Part shown: positions 25,240 through 34,391 of the stretch, in pieces
Layout of the letters: each line of letters begins with the position of its first letter
Position numbering within the stretch: the stretch's first letter is position 1
Assembly (NCBI GenBank): GCA_021325255.1
Contig: JAJPHP010000085.1
Span: 1-35,966, forward strand
DNA length: 35,966 nucleotides
From: Nitrososphaerota archaeon
GTDB lineage: Archaea; Thermoproteota; Nitrososphaeria; Nitrososphaerales; CADDZS01
Direction: 5' to 3'
Notes under the pieces: generated by a model
Seen by the model: only the letters and a program-made list of their open reading frames with translations
Database searches by the model: none
Told to the model about the DNA's origin: nothing
Made by a program: the position numbers and the translations under genes

Positions 25240-25653
25240 AAAGGCAAACATTTCAAAGGAATGTAGTCGAGATGTCCATTGAACGTCTGCCTAACATGCA
25301 AACCGGACTAGAATTGTCTCAATAGTAGCATCGAGGGCAAGGAAAAGTACCCCTAGAGCGTAACTCCAAGCCAACACCCCTCCCAGGATGGGGGAAAGAG
25401 AGAAGGACGAGAGCTACTAACGAACCCCCAGTTAGCAACCATCGGGAATTCCTGAAAGTCTGCTTACCTTTAGTGCAATGTCGAAATCAAGGCTATGGCA
25501 CTAACTATGAAAGGCAAGAGGCTCCGGATGTGGCTTGTTTTGAGTACGCTGCCCCGCATTAGGCATAGGTCGTGGCAACATTTTGTGGCACGTCTTCCCC
25601 AGCCAAATATCCATCTCATAATCTCAAATCCTGTTCTTGTTCTTAATATAAAA
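25240..25653. other. Intergenic region upstream of VapBC module 2
   Basis: No gene is seen. It holds a 41-base element at 25432-25472 that recurs in diverged form at 26488-26529, on the other side of vapBC, and a probable TATA box at 25643-25652 (TTAATATAAA). Confidence 0.4.
25432..25472 (+). repeat. Diverged direct repeat, left copy
   Basis: Begins GTTAGCA, contains GAATTCC and ends with CTTAC plus T-rich sequence. It aligns with 26488-26529 at roughly three bases in four with one gap. The two copies bracket VapBC module 2. Confidence 0.45.
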
Positions 25654-25676
25654 AGGAGGAGGACTTGCCTCCTCTT
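25654..25676 (+). promoter_or_regulatory. Hairpin next to the vapBC module 2 promoter
   Basis: A 9-base stem (25654-25662 with 25668-25676, one G-T pair) encloses the 5-base loop ACTTG. It starts right after a TATA box and spans the predicted transcription start near 25673, which suits a repressor operator better than a leader hairpin. Confidence 0.4.
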
Positions 25677-25708
25677 AGTTTCTCCTCGCCGAGGTCGGCA
25701 ACCCTTAA

Positions 25709-25966
25709 GTGTCACTTCCGTTGAGTAATACTTCGCAGAAGTTGGAAACTGTAAGAGTCAAACGAAAGGGCCAGGTAACGATTCCAGCCAAAGTGAGGCG
25801 TCAATACGAAATCGAGGAAGGAGACTTGCTCACAATCGATACAAAGGACCCTCAAAGGATAGTCATCAAGACAAAGAAATCTCTTGAGGCAGGGCGGCCA
25901 ATCGGCCGTGAGGGGCAGAGGAAGATCCTTAGAGACTTGGAGAAGCTAAGGAAGAATTGGCGATGA
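25709..25966 (+). CDS. vapB: AbrB-type antitoxin (VapB, module 2)
   Basis: An 85-residue protein with the swapped-hairpin AbrB/SpoVT DNA-binding domain at about residues 12-57 (VRVKRKGQVTIPAKVRRQY, then EGDLLTID). The basic C-terminal helix should bind the toxin. The start is GTG 25709; a TTG four codons later is an alternative. It overlaps the toxin frame by 4-10 bases depending on which toxin start is used. It is a different antitoxin class from module 1, so the two modules were probably acquired independently. Confidence 0.85.
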   Translation: MSLPLSNTSQKLETVRVKRKGQVTIPAKVRRQYEIEEGDLLTIDTKDPQRIVIKTKKSLEAGRPIGREGQRKILRDLEKLRKNWR

Positions 25967-26361
25967 CTGTCGTCGCAGACACGCGCCTCCTCATTGTTCA
26001 TGCTTTTCCAGTGGATGAGGACGAACGGGCTCGAATTGGAGAACTCATGCGTCACTCGCTAAGAGAACGCTTGATAATTCCTGCGGTCGTTGTCACTGAA
26101 TTTTTCAAAACAGCAGGAAAAGAAATCGGAAAGCAAGGAGCATCAACTCAAATTTCCCTTCTAAAGGAGCATGGTGGAGTCATTTCCGATATTGACGAGG
26201 GGATTGCCTTACTCGCTGGAGAGTTGTTGCTAAAAGACAATAAGAGGTCCATTGGAGACAGTCTGATAGCAGCCACGGCCCTACATTTGCATGCCTCGCA
26301 CGTGGTTTCGGACGATCCTCATTTTCTGGAATTCGGTCTCAAAACCAAGTGGATGGCATGA
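25957..26361 (+). CDS. vapC: PIN-domain toxin (VapC, module 2)
   Basis: A 134-residue PIN-domain protein with acidic residues D8 (VVADTRLL), E48 (VVTEFF), D101 (SIGDSLIAA) and D119 (VSDDPHF). It should be an active ribonuclease held in check by the AbrB-type partner. The TTG at 25957 gives M-A-M and the ATG at 25963 gives a start two codons later; the latter overlaps the antitoxin stop by four bases and is perhaps the true start. The sequence is not close to the module 1 toxin. Confidence 0.88.
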   Translation: MAMTVVADTRLLIVHAFPVDEDERARIGELMRHSLRERLIIPAVVVTEFFKTAGKEIGKQGASTQISLLKEHGGVISDIDEGIALLAGELLLKDNKRSIGDSLIAATALHLHASHVVSDDPHFLEFGLKTKWMA

Positions 26362-26487
26362 TTGTCTTTTCATTGGAGCAGGAAGGAATCAGAGAGAGGG
26401 GGGAGCTGGTAAGATTCGGAGCAACAGAATCGGACCCTTCACAAAGGAAGACGAACTAGACACTCACGACTGAGAAAAAGGCGCCCG

Positions 26488-26529
26488 GTTAGCAGACGTA
26501 CGAGAATTCCCGAAAACCTACTTACTTTT
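26488..26529 (+). repeat. Diverged direct repeat, right copy
   Basis: Begins GTTAGCA, contains GAATTCC and ends CTTACTTTT. Its last part overlaps the stop codon and final Lys codons of the aconitase gene on the minus strand. See the left copy at 25432-25472. Confidence 0.45.
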
Positions 26530-29251
26530 TCTGCTTCGCAGTCTTTTGCAGGACATAGTCGAGTATCCCGCCGCGCATGTAGTACTCGACCTCCACGACG
26601 GAGTCAAGTCTTACAGTCACGGGTGTCTCGATCTTCTCACCGGAGCGCCTGTGGATCACCAAGGTGGCCTTTTGCGATTGCCCCCTGACCGCCTTTTCAA
26701 GCCCTACAACATCATATGTTTCTGAACCGTCGAGCCCGAGCGACTTTGCTCCAACGCCATCGTCGAACTGGAGCGGAAGCACTCCCATGCCCACGAGGTT
26801 GCTCCTGTGTATCCTCTCGAAACTCTCCGCGATCACCGCTTTTACTCCTAAAAGTTTCTGGCCCTTCGCCGCCCAGTCTCTAGAGCTCCCGGTGCCGAAT
26901 CCCTTGCCCGCAATCACGACGAGCGGCACCTTCTCTTTGAGGTACTTTGAGGACGCATCGAAGATCGAGAGCGTCTCGCCGTCGGGGAAGTGCTTCGTCT
27001 GAGAACCCTCTGCGCCACCTAGAATCAGATTCTTGATCCTTGGATTAGCAAACGTCCCCCGGATCATCACGTTGTGGTTGCCGCGCCTCGAGCCGTAGCT
27101 GTTAAACTCCTCCTCGGTCACGCCCTTGGAAATCAGGTACTTGCCCGCGACCGACTTTGGACTGATCGCGCCGGCTGGCGAGATGTGGTCAGTGGTCACG
27201 TAATCGCCTAGTATCAAGAGCGGCCTCGCCCCACTGATGTCGGAGACGGATTGCTCCGCGGAGATCAGCTTCGCTGGGTACTCTTCAAAGTACGGAGGCT
27301 GCTGAATGTAGGTGCTTTCATCCCTCCACTTGTAGAGCAACCCAACCGGCGCCTCGAGTTTGTTCCACTCCATGTTCTGGTTGTAGACCGAGGAGTACCT
27401 GCTCCTGAACATCTCTGTGCTAATGGAGGTAGTATAGTCGAGTACCTCACGCTGAGCGGGCCAGATGTCCTTCAGGTAGACGGCCCTCCCGTCGTTGCCT
27501 GTTCCGAGCGGATCCTTCGAGAGGTCCTTAAGCATGCTACCTGCAATCGCGTACGCCACGACGAGTGGCGGCGACATTAGAAAGTTTGCCCGCACGTCCT
27601 GGTGGATCCTCGCCTCAAAATTCCTGTTGCCTGAGAGAACAGCGGCGACGGTGAGGTTCCTTTCTCTGATCGCCCTAGCTACAGGGTCGGGGAGAGGACC
27701 ACTATTGCCGATGCACGTCATACATCCGTACCCCACCACGCCGAACCCAAGCTTCTCCAGATAGGGGAGTAGCTTCATTGCCCTAAGATACTCTGTAACA
27801 ACCATCGAGCCGGGAGCCAAACTCGTTTTCACTACCGGCCTCACGTTGAGTCCTCTCTCCACGGCATTCTTCGCAAGTAAGCCTGCGGCGACCATGACCG
27901 AGGGGTTGCTCGTGTTAGTGCAGCTAGTAATCGCTGCGATTACAACGTCCCCGTCAGTTAGGTCGTACTTCTTACCCTCATACTCGAGCGATGCTCTTGA
28001 GAGCGAAGGTGCCGTTGCGGCCCCTACAACCTTTGATTTCAGGGAAGTATCGATAAAATGGTTCTTGACTTCGCTCAGCGGGACGCGGTCATGCGGAAGC
28101 GCCGGGCCCGCTATGCTTGCCTCGATGCTCGAGAGGTCGATGTCAATTCTGATCGAATAGTCGATGTCCCCATCTCTCGGGACTCCAAAGATCCCCTGCT
28201 CCTCGCAGTATCTCTTGACCATCTCAATTTGAGTGTCGCTTCGACCTGTGAGTTTGAGATAGCGCAGCGTCTCCCCGTCCACCGGGAAGAGAGAGGCGGT
28301 TGCCCCAAATTCAGGAGTCATGTTCGAGATAGTGGCGCGCTCTGCCACGGAGAGGTTCTTGACGCCGTCCCCGAAGAACTCGACGAACATGTCGACGACG
28401 CCCATACTGCGCAACTTCTGTGTGAGCGTGAGGACTGCATCTGTCGCTGTGACTCCATCGCGTAGTGATCCTGTTAGGTGGACTCCGACGACCTTCGGGG
28501 TGACGAATGTTACGGGCTGACCGAGCAGGGCCGCCTCGGCTTCAATTCCGCCGACTCCCCACCCGAGTACGCCTAAACCATTCACCATCGGGGTGTGCGA
28601 ATCTGTCCCAACGAGCGTGTCTGGATACACTAGTACGCCGTCGCCGCTCTGCTTTTGCATGACCACGCTAGCGAGAAACTCCAAATTGACCTGGTGCACG
28701 ATGCCCGTGTCCGGCGGAACGAGCTTTAGTTTGTTGAACGCCTGCTGCGCCCACTTTAGAAATTCGTAGCGCTCCCTGTTCCTCTTGATCTCTAGCTCAG
28801 CGTTGATCCTCATGGCGTCAGGCGCCCTGAAGGCGTCGACCTGGATCGAGTGGTCGATTACCAAGTCTACAGGTACTTCGGGCTCTATGATCTTCGGGTC
28901 AAGTTTCAAGGATACGACCGCGTCCCTCATCGCCGCGAGGTCAACGAGCGCGGGAACGCCTGTGAGGTCCTGCATAAGGACCCTGCTCACTTTAAATGGA
29001 ATCTCCCTGTCGGCCGGGTTTGAGGCGTCCCAGGAGGCAAGTGCAAAAACGTCAGAGTCGGTCACGCTCACCCCGTCCTTGTTTCGGAGCAGCGACTCTA
29101 GCAGGATTCTGATCGAGATGGGAAGGCGTGAAATTTTCGCCCGCTCTCCGAGTGACTTTTGAAGCGCTGGGAGAGAGTAAAACTGGACTGTGCGCCCAGA
29201 GGAAAGTGTGAATTCATCTACCAAATCTTCTACGGTAACGGTGTCCGACAT
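26522..29251 (-). CDS. acnA: Aconitate hydratase A (aconitase)
   Basis: A complete 909-residue aconitase of the AcnA/IRP1 type, which interconverts citrate and isocitrate in the TCA cycle. The three [4Fe-4S] ligands are C444 (ITSCTNTSNP) and C510/C513 (GYGCMTCIGN). Other family marks are VGTDSHT, GWGVGGIEAEA, and the swivel-domain motifs DYVTTDHISPAG and GKGFGTGSSRDWAAKG. Length is typical. It is transcribed alone from ATG 29251. The intact 909-codon frame argues against pervasive indel errors in this stretch of the assembly. Confidence 0.97.
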   Translation of the reverse strand: MSDTVTVEDLVDEFTLSSGRTVQFYSLPALQKSLGERAKISRLPISIRILLESLLRNKDGVSVTDSDVFALASWDASNPADREIPFKVSRVLMQDLTGVPALVDLAAMRDAVVSLKLDPKIIEPEVPVDLVIDHSIQVDAFRAPDAMRINAELEIKRNRERYEFLKWAQQAFNKLKLVPPDTGIVHQVNLEFLASVVMQKQSGDGVLVYPDTLVGTDSHTPMVNGLGVLGWGVGGIEAEAALLGQPVTFVTPKVVGVHLTGSLRDGVTATDAVLTLTQKLRSMGVVDMFVEFFGDGVKNLSVAERATISNMTPEFGATASLFPVDGETLRYLKLTGRSDTQIEMVKRYCEEQGIFGVPRDGDIDYSIRIDIDLSSIEASIAGPALPHDRVPLSEVKNHFIDTSLKSKVVGAATAPSLSRASLEYEGKKYDLTDGDVVIAAITSCTNTSNPSVMVAAGLLAKNAVERGLNVRPVVKTSLAPGSMVVTEYLRAMKLLPYLEKLGFGVVGYGCMTCIGNSGPLPDPVARAIRERNLTVAAVLSGNRNFEARIHQDVRANFLMSPPLVVAYAIAGSMLKDLSKDPLGTGNDGRAVYLKDIWPAQREVLDYTTSISTEMFRSRYSSVYNQNMEWNKLEAPVGLLYKWRDESTYIQQPPYFEEYPAKLISAEQSVSDISGARPLLILGDYVTTDHISPAGAISPKSVAGKYLISKGVTEEEFNSYGSRRGNHNVMIRGTFANPRIKNLILGGAEGSQTKHFPDGETLSIFDASSKYLKEKVPLVVIAGKGFGTGSSRDWAAKGQKLLGVKAVIAESFERIHRSNLVGMGVLPLQFDDGVGAKSLGLDGSETYDVVGLEKAVRGQSQKATLVIHRRSGEKIETPVTVRLDSVVEVEYYMRGGILDYVLQKTAKQKK

Positions 29252-30076
29252 ATGGAAAAAGCAGACGGCCTCCTTTCTAGTTCTAGAATAGAAAAAGTAC
29301 GAGGGATTTTGCTATTTCAGTGTTGCCAGAAGGCCGCGGACAAAGGGCGTAGCAAGATCTTTTCCGAACTGCTCTGAATTGCTGGCTTCGTTGCTACGGG
29401 GTGTTTGGGAAAGAAATCCCGTCGGACTCCTCCGAATAAGAGAAGTGAGAAATAGAGAGATCGTTTAGGGCCTCTCTGACCGATTAGCGGATGAAAAGTT
29501 TCGTATTCGGTGCGTTAGTCGGTGCCGGCAACCAAACAGCGTAGTCGTTGTCCACTGCTCAGAGTTAGTTCGAGAAACCTTACACTAGCTGGATTGGGTG
29601 AAGCCAAAGATGCATGCGGTGGGCTCTCCCTTGCCTAGGTCAACTCAAATGAAAAGTCAAGCCATTGGAATGCGTGAGGAACGAGGGCCGCCGGTGGGCG
29701 ATTTATCAGATCTTCAAATCCTATGTGTCACCAACCACTTATCGATGGATAAATCGAGGTCGGATCTTCAGAGCGGAATGGAGTCTTCGTGGAATAATCT
29801 CCAGAAGCTTGGGTTTGGAGGGGATGGTTTTCGAATCCAATTTAGATTCGAATGGCAAAAATTCACATACCGAGGAAGCACCATGAAGAACTTCTGGTTT
29901 TCAGTCAGCCTCGAATTAGTCACTCACCCCTAAATTCAGTTCAATTGGAGTAAACCTACTGCAATCTCGTAATGCAAAAAGGCCGATTTTCTAGTTAGTC
30001 GCCTATCTTGAAAGTTTACCCTGGGGACGTAGTTTTTATGGTTGAGTACGTTTCTCAGGAACAGGCTGAATGAGAG
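29252..30076. other. Gene-poor stretch of about 825 bases
   Basis: No protein of a known family and no tRNA or rRNA is seen. Short frames exist (for example 29598-29933 and 29665-29886 on the plus strand), but neither has a convincing start, composition or family match. A TATA-like block (AGTTTTTATG, 30031-30040) lies about 42 bases before the monooxygenase ATG. Confidence 0.5.
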
Positions 30077-31204
30077 ATGAGCAAAACCGAGCGAATTCTT
30101 ATTGTTGGGGGAGGAATCGCAGGCCTAACGCTGGCCACCGCCCTATGCCAAAAAGGGTTTAGGGTAGAGCTCGTTGAACGCAATTCAAACTGGAATGCGG
30201 TAGGTGCGGGCATCTCTGTTCAGCCAAATGGTGTTCGTGTATTGCGCAAGCTGGGTTTGGGTAAAGCCATCGAGCAGGCAGGCGTAGTTATCCGCTACTG
30301 GGATTTTTGCGATCAGCAAGGACAAGTGCTCTGCGAGAGCGACTTGGATGCTGTGTGGGATTTATCAAATTCATTTATCGGTGTCGAGCGAAGCAAAATG
30401 CATCAGGTACTCCTTATTGGTGCCGCCTCCGCTTCGTTGAGGCTGGCCACCTCGATCCAAACACTGGACCAAGATACAGACCATGTCTCAGTTGTTTTTG
30501 GTGATGGAACCGTCGGCAAATACGATCTTGTTGTCGGTGCCGATGGCATTTCTTCGACTGTTCGAAGGCTGACCCTCAGCACAAATCCACCGGTTTATGC
30601 CGGGCACATGGCTTGGCGGAGTATAGCACCGGTCCGCCCGAGAGGTTTGAATAAGTTACAGTTTCACTTGGGTGACGGTTGTTTCTTCGGGCTCTGCCCT
30701 GTCAGTGAAGGGCGCACGTACGGTTTCGGAGGCGCGTTCGAACCACGTTACCATGATGATGTGCAAGATCGTTTGAAACGCTTACGGAAGAGATTCTCGG
30801 GCTTCGGGCCTGTGGTTCAAGAGTACTTATCTGCTCTCGAATCCGACGAGCAGATCCATACCTCGGCTGTCGAGTGGGTTGAGCAAACCCATTGGCATGT
30901 AGGCAGAGTCGTGCTAATCGGTGATGCTGCTCATGCCAGTTCCCCGATGATGGGGCAGGGAGGATGCATGGCCATGGAAGACGCGTACGTGTTAGCAGAA
31001 GTTTTGCACTCAGAAGAGAGCATCGAACACGCGCTTAACACATTTGTCCAGCGTCGAAGACCGCGCGTCGAATGGGTGCAGGGGCAGAGCCGCGTGGTCG
31101 CAACGAGTTTTGTCCAACCTGTCGCCATTCGGAACGCTAGATTGCGCGAGCAAGGGGACGAAATGTTTCAGTGCCGCTACCGACCGCTTGTTTCTCAGCC
31201 CTAG
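30077..31204 (+). CDS. FAD-dependent group A monooxygenase
   Basis: A 375-residue flavoprotein hydroxylase of the UbiH / salicylate hydroxylase / zeaxanthin epoxidase group. The N-terminal Rossmann fold has GGGIAG (residues 11-16) and an acidic residue at the end of the second strand (VELVER). The D-G motif is VVGADGISSTVR and the G-D motif is VLIGDAAHASSPMMGQGG. Such enzymes add one oxygen atom to aromatic or isoprenoid substrates using NAD(P)H; the substrate is unknown. It stands alone between two long gene-poor stretches, and the family is commoner in bacteria, so horizontal acquisition is plausible but not shown. Confidence 0.92.
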   Translation: MSKTERILIVGGGIAGLTLATALCQKGFRVELVERNSNWNAVGAGISVQPNGVRVLRKLGLGKAIEQAGVVIRYWDFCDQQGQVLCESDLDAVWDLSNSFIGVERSKMHQVLLIGAASASLRLATSIQTLDQDTDHVSVVFGDGTVGKYDLVVGADGISSTVRRLTLSTNPPVYAGHMAWRSIAPVRPRGLNKLQFHLGDGCFFGLCPVSEGRTYGFGGAFEPRYHDDVQDRLKRLRKRFSGFGPVVQEYLSALESDEQIHTSAVEWVEQTHWHVGRVVLIGDAAHASSPMMGQGGCMAMEDAYVLAEVLHSEESIEHALNTFVQRRRPRVEWVQGQSRVVATSFVQPVAIRNARLREQGDEMFQCRYRPLVSQP

Positions 31205-31710
31205 GATCACTTTTGTAAGGGAATTGTTGTCTTTGGGCGCCCAAACGGTCGAATTTCGCATGGCATGAAAGGACTTCAATCGAATCCGGACTGCGAGATC
31301 AAACACCCTGACGAAATCGTGCGGTATTTTGAATTCGAATAGCCAATAAATATTCCTATAAGAATCTTGGATACCGTCCACTTAAGGAATTCATTGCAGA
31401 ATTTTTCTGCAATATACATGGTTGTTGAGCACGAGAAACATGCTTTTGGGAGCCTCACAAACCATTGCTATCGTTAAGTGGCCGCTATCTCGGATTATAG
31501 GTTGTAGTAATTCGCCCTACCGTCATTTACTTCAGAAGTCTAAGAGGAATTAGCTTTTGAAGGACTTTTCGACCAGAGAATGAGCTTCTTTTAACATATC
31601 GAAAAAGTTCCACTTTGCAAAGTTGTGTTTGAAATTTTTAACAAGAGAAAGTTTCTCGTTCTTCAACCTCAGACTTTCTCTTTCTTGGTCCACAGTAATA
31701 AGAGATAGAA
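31205..31710. other. Gene-poor stretch of about 500 bases
   Basis: AT-rich DNA with several short T and A runs near 31620-31690. I find no credible gene, RNA or repeat. Confidence 0.5.
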
Positions 31711-32265
31711 CTATTTCTTCAGGTCAGATAAAACAGGCGGAGCAATTTCGTAGGTCTCTCTGGGGTTGGATATGATTACCCTATCTCCCGAACTGAGCTT
31801 CATGAGGTCAAGCCAGTGTTGGGAGACTAGTAGACTTGGTGTGTGTTCGGTGAATTGAAATGCTAGCTTCTGTCCCGTGTCTTCCTCTTCCCGTTCGGCG
31901 CGCTTCAAAACCAGCTTACTTTCGCTAATCTCTATTCTTTCTCCTTCACGGGTCATGCCGTGTATTTCTACTACGTTTGATGAGGCATCTGCTAACTTGA
32001 GAATTCTCGATTCCGAGCTGAACGCTGTGAATAGTTGTCTCAGGATTCCGTAACGCTTCATGCCTTGCTGCTTCCGGACAAAAGGCTCGATCCTATTTAC
32101 CTTTGGAAATTTAAAGTCCGATACTTGAATCGAACCAACTATACCTTTCGGATAAAGTTTCTTCTCTGAGGTCGTCGGGTTAGTAAAATCAGCAACTCTT
32201 AGGATTCTTTTCGAAAGGCTTGCTGAATCTTCGTAAGGGCTGAATTCTGTATGCAAATAGAACAT
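31711..32265 (-). CDS. Hypothetical protein of unknown family
   Basis: A 184-residue soluble protein without signal peptide, membrane helix or recognised motif. The N-terminal half mixes short strands with basic residues (KRILRVADF, RKQQGMKRYGIL); a charged stretch KRAEREEEDTGQK precedes a C-terminal part with HWLDLMKLSSGDRVII. The alternation suggests an alpha/beta fold. The ATG start at 32265 lies about 27 bases after a TATA-like block (32287-32296), supporting a real leaderless gene. It lies next to the decayed thermosome gene on the same strand, with no obvious functional link. Confidence 0.6.
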   Translation of the reverse strand: MFYLHTEFSPYEDSASLSKRILRVADFTNPTTSEKKLYPKGIVGSIQVSDFKFPKVNRIEPFVRKQQGMKRYGILRQLFTAFSSESRILKLADASSNVVEIHGMTREGERIEISESKLVLKRAEREEEDTGQKLAFQFTEHTPSLLVSQHWLDLMKLSSGDRVIISNPRETYEIAPPVLSDLKK

Positions 32266-32409
32266 ATTAACTAGTGAGAGCCCTCCAAATTAACTTTGTG
32301 AATTATCACTCGCACATTTCCGTTACTGCTGTAAAAATAAATGGCTTAAAGCAGCGTGTGTGTTGCTCTCCAGAAGCATGGGGATTTTGAAGAAGGTACG
32401 AGATTTAAG

Positions 32410-34059
32410 TTAGTCTAGATCCCCGCCACCCCTTCCGCCTAGACCGCCCGCGTCTCCTCCTGGTGGCATCGGTGGGGGTTTGCTCTTGCTCGAGGCTATG
32501 ATGTCGTCAATTCTCAGTATCATCTCCCTGCCTCAGTAGAAGATTTGATTATCTGCTCCTTGACTGCAAGTGGCTCGTAGACTTCTTGTGACTCCATGTC
32601 GGTGCACTTGCTCGCTAGACAATTTACGCCGTACCATGTCTTTCTCTGGTCATGCTTTGCCCAAGTTCTACCTGAGTGTCTATTGGATCCATTCCGGAGT
32701 TCGTGGCAAGTGTCAGCGGAATTGTCTCCAACGCACCGGCGTACCTCTGCAATGCCAGCTGCTCTCTGCCAGATAGCGAGTTAGCATAGTCTCTTAGCTG
32801 CTGTGAAAGCTCTGCCTCAACAGCTCCACCGCCTACTACAATCGAAGGATGCTCAATCACATCCTTTATGACCATCAGTGCATCGTGCATGCTCCTTTCG
32901 GCTTCGTCCGTCACTCTTTGTGTTGCACCGCGTACGAGAATTGTTGTCGCCTTTGGATTCTTGCATCCTTCGACAAATACCCATTTGTCTTCCTCTACTT
33001 TTCTTTCTTCAACGAGCTTTGCGCTGCCCAAGTCTTTCTCTGTTAGGTCGTCGAGATTGGTCACAATCCTTCCGCCAGTTGCCTTTGCCAATTTGTTCAT
33101 GTCAGATTCTTTGGCCCTTCTGACTATCAGGATACCCTTCTTTTCTAAGAAATGTTGCGCAACGTCGTCGATGCCTTTTTGGCAAATCAAGACATTTGCT
33201 CCAGTGTTTGCCACCTTATCAACCATTGACTTTAGCATCTCGTTTTCTTCGTCCAAGAATTTCTTCATCTGCGTTGGATCGTTGATTCGGATTTCCGCGG
33301 AGAATTCCGTCTTTTCGATTTCCAGGGCAGAATTGACAAGTGCAATCTTGGCGCTTTCGATTCTCCTTGTCCAGAACGATTACTTTGATGAGTTTAGTAT
33401 CGCTCGTTGAGCCACCGGGGCTTCTTTTCAACTTGAACATTGTCAAGGTCGACCCTGTATTTGTCCTGACAAGTACCTTGATCCGCAGCCGGGAGTAAAG
33501 TTTCAACTGCAAGCTGCGACAGATGATCCGAATCGCCGCTGATTAATTTTGAGGCCATGCTTGTCTTTGCTATCTTTTGGAGCCATTTTTTGTCGGTAGG
33601 CGGAACCTGGATTGCGAGCTTGTCTAGAAATTCTAGCGTTTTCCATGATGCCCTCTTGTATCCATCTACAATAATGGTTGGATGTACCTCTTTATTGATC
33701 AACTCTGCATTTTCAAGTAGAGGGCCTGCAAGGACGGCCGCTGAAGTTGTCCCGTCACCTACTTCATTATCTGTGGTTTTTGGTATCTCTACGATCATCT
33801 TTGCTGCGGGGTGCTGAACATCGATTTCCTTGAGAATTGTCGCTCCATCATTGGTAATTGTCACATCTCCCAAAGAATCCACGAGCATTTTGTCCACGCC
33901 ACTGGACCCAAGCTTGACTTGATGATCTCTGAAATGAGTTTGGCGGCGAAGATATATGTTACGCTGCGATTCTCTGCCTTTGGATTCTGACGAGCCTTCC
34001 TTCAAAATTAAAACTGGTGTTCCAGATTTCATCATTGCGGGAATGGTTTGTTGACTCAT
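32410..34059 (-). pseudogene. Thermosome (group II chaperonin) subunit gene, broken by multiple indels
   Basis: Homology to a full archaeal thermosome subunit runs from ATG 34059 (MSQQTIPAMM, then GTPVLILKEGSS) to the Gly-rich tail ending G-G-G-D-L-D and TAA 32410-32412, but the frame changes repeatedly. A +1 change near 33951-33957 and a -1 change near 33901-33905 scramble about 18 codons, including the conserved S-L-G-P-x-G ATP-binding loop. An extra G in the run 33417-33420 shifts the frame after EKKP. A deletion of about 26 bases near 33364-33369 removes the conserved V-V-H-x-G-M-P-K-R. Single-base losses near 32655-32663 and 32524-32530 shift the C-terminal part. ATPase (DNEVGDGTT) and apical-domain sequences survive in pieces. 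The net length stays a multiple of three. No functional chaperonin can be made. Confidence 0.85.
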
Positions 34060-34084
34060 TTTCCACAAACTCTATGAATAGGTG

Positions 34085-34099
34085 GTAACAGGAGGTTAC
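34085..34099 (-). promoter_or_regulatory. Inverted repeat upstream of the thermosome gene, shared motif with dnaK
   Basis: GTAAC (34085-34089) and GTTAC (34095-34099) form a perfect inverted repeat with a 5-base spacer. Read in the direction of transcription it contains CCTCCTGTTAC, which recurs at 35797-35807 before dnaK. It lies 26 bases upstream of the thermosome ATG. The layout resembles the CTAAC-N5-GTTAG operator of the archaeal heat-shock regulator HSR1. Confidence 0.5.
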
Positions 34100-34391
34100 T
34101 AATTTCTCTCCAATTTTGCTTCTTGAAAATGCTCACGAGGCTCTTGAGGGTTGAACTAAATTCCATCCGTATGCGGTGATAGTATGTCAGAAGTGCATGA
34201 AAATTAAGAAAATGTGGGCACACACTATAGCTGGTAGCATAAAACACCGCATCATTAATTCGAAATCAGTTCACTTAAGGCGCAAAGCATCTCGAATATC
34301 GTCACCAAAATGACAGTCTACTGCCTGTGCGCATCAAATATGCTTGATTCATCAGCTAGAAATCCACTTGCTCCTTCCTCTTTTGCAGCCG
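34100..34391. other. Intergenic region between thermosome and regulator
   Basis: About 290 bases of AT-rich DNA. I see no gene or RNA in it; AT-rich blocks near 34105 could be the thermosome promoter. Confidence 0.4.

Noticed and set aside
29598..29933. Plus-strand frames of 111 and 73 residues in the aconitase-monooxygenase gap
   Set aside because: They overlap each other, have no promoter or ribosome site of note, and match no family I know.
32868..33410. Plus-strand 180-residue frame opposite the thermosome gene
   Set aside because: It is the antisense shadow of the thermosome apical-domain sequence.
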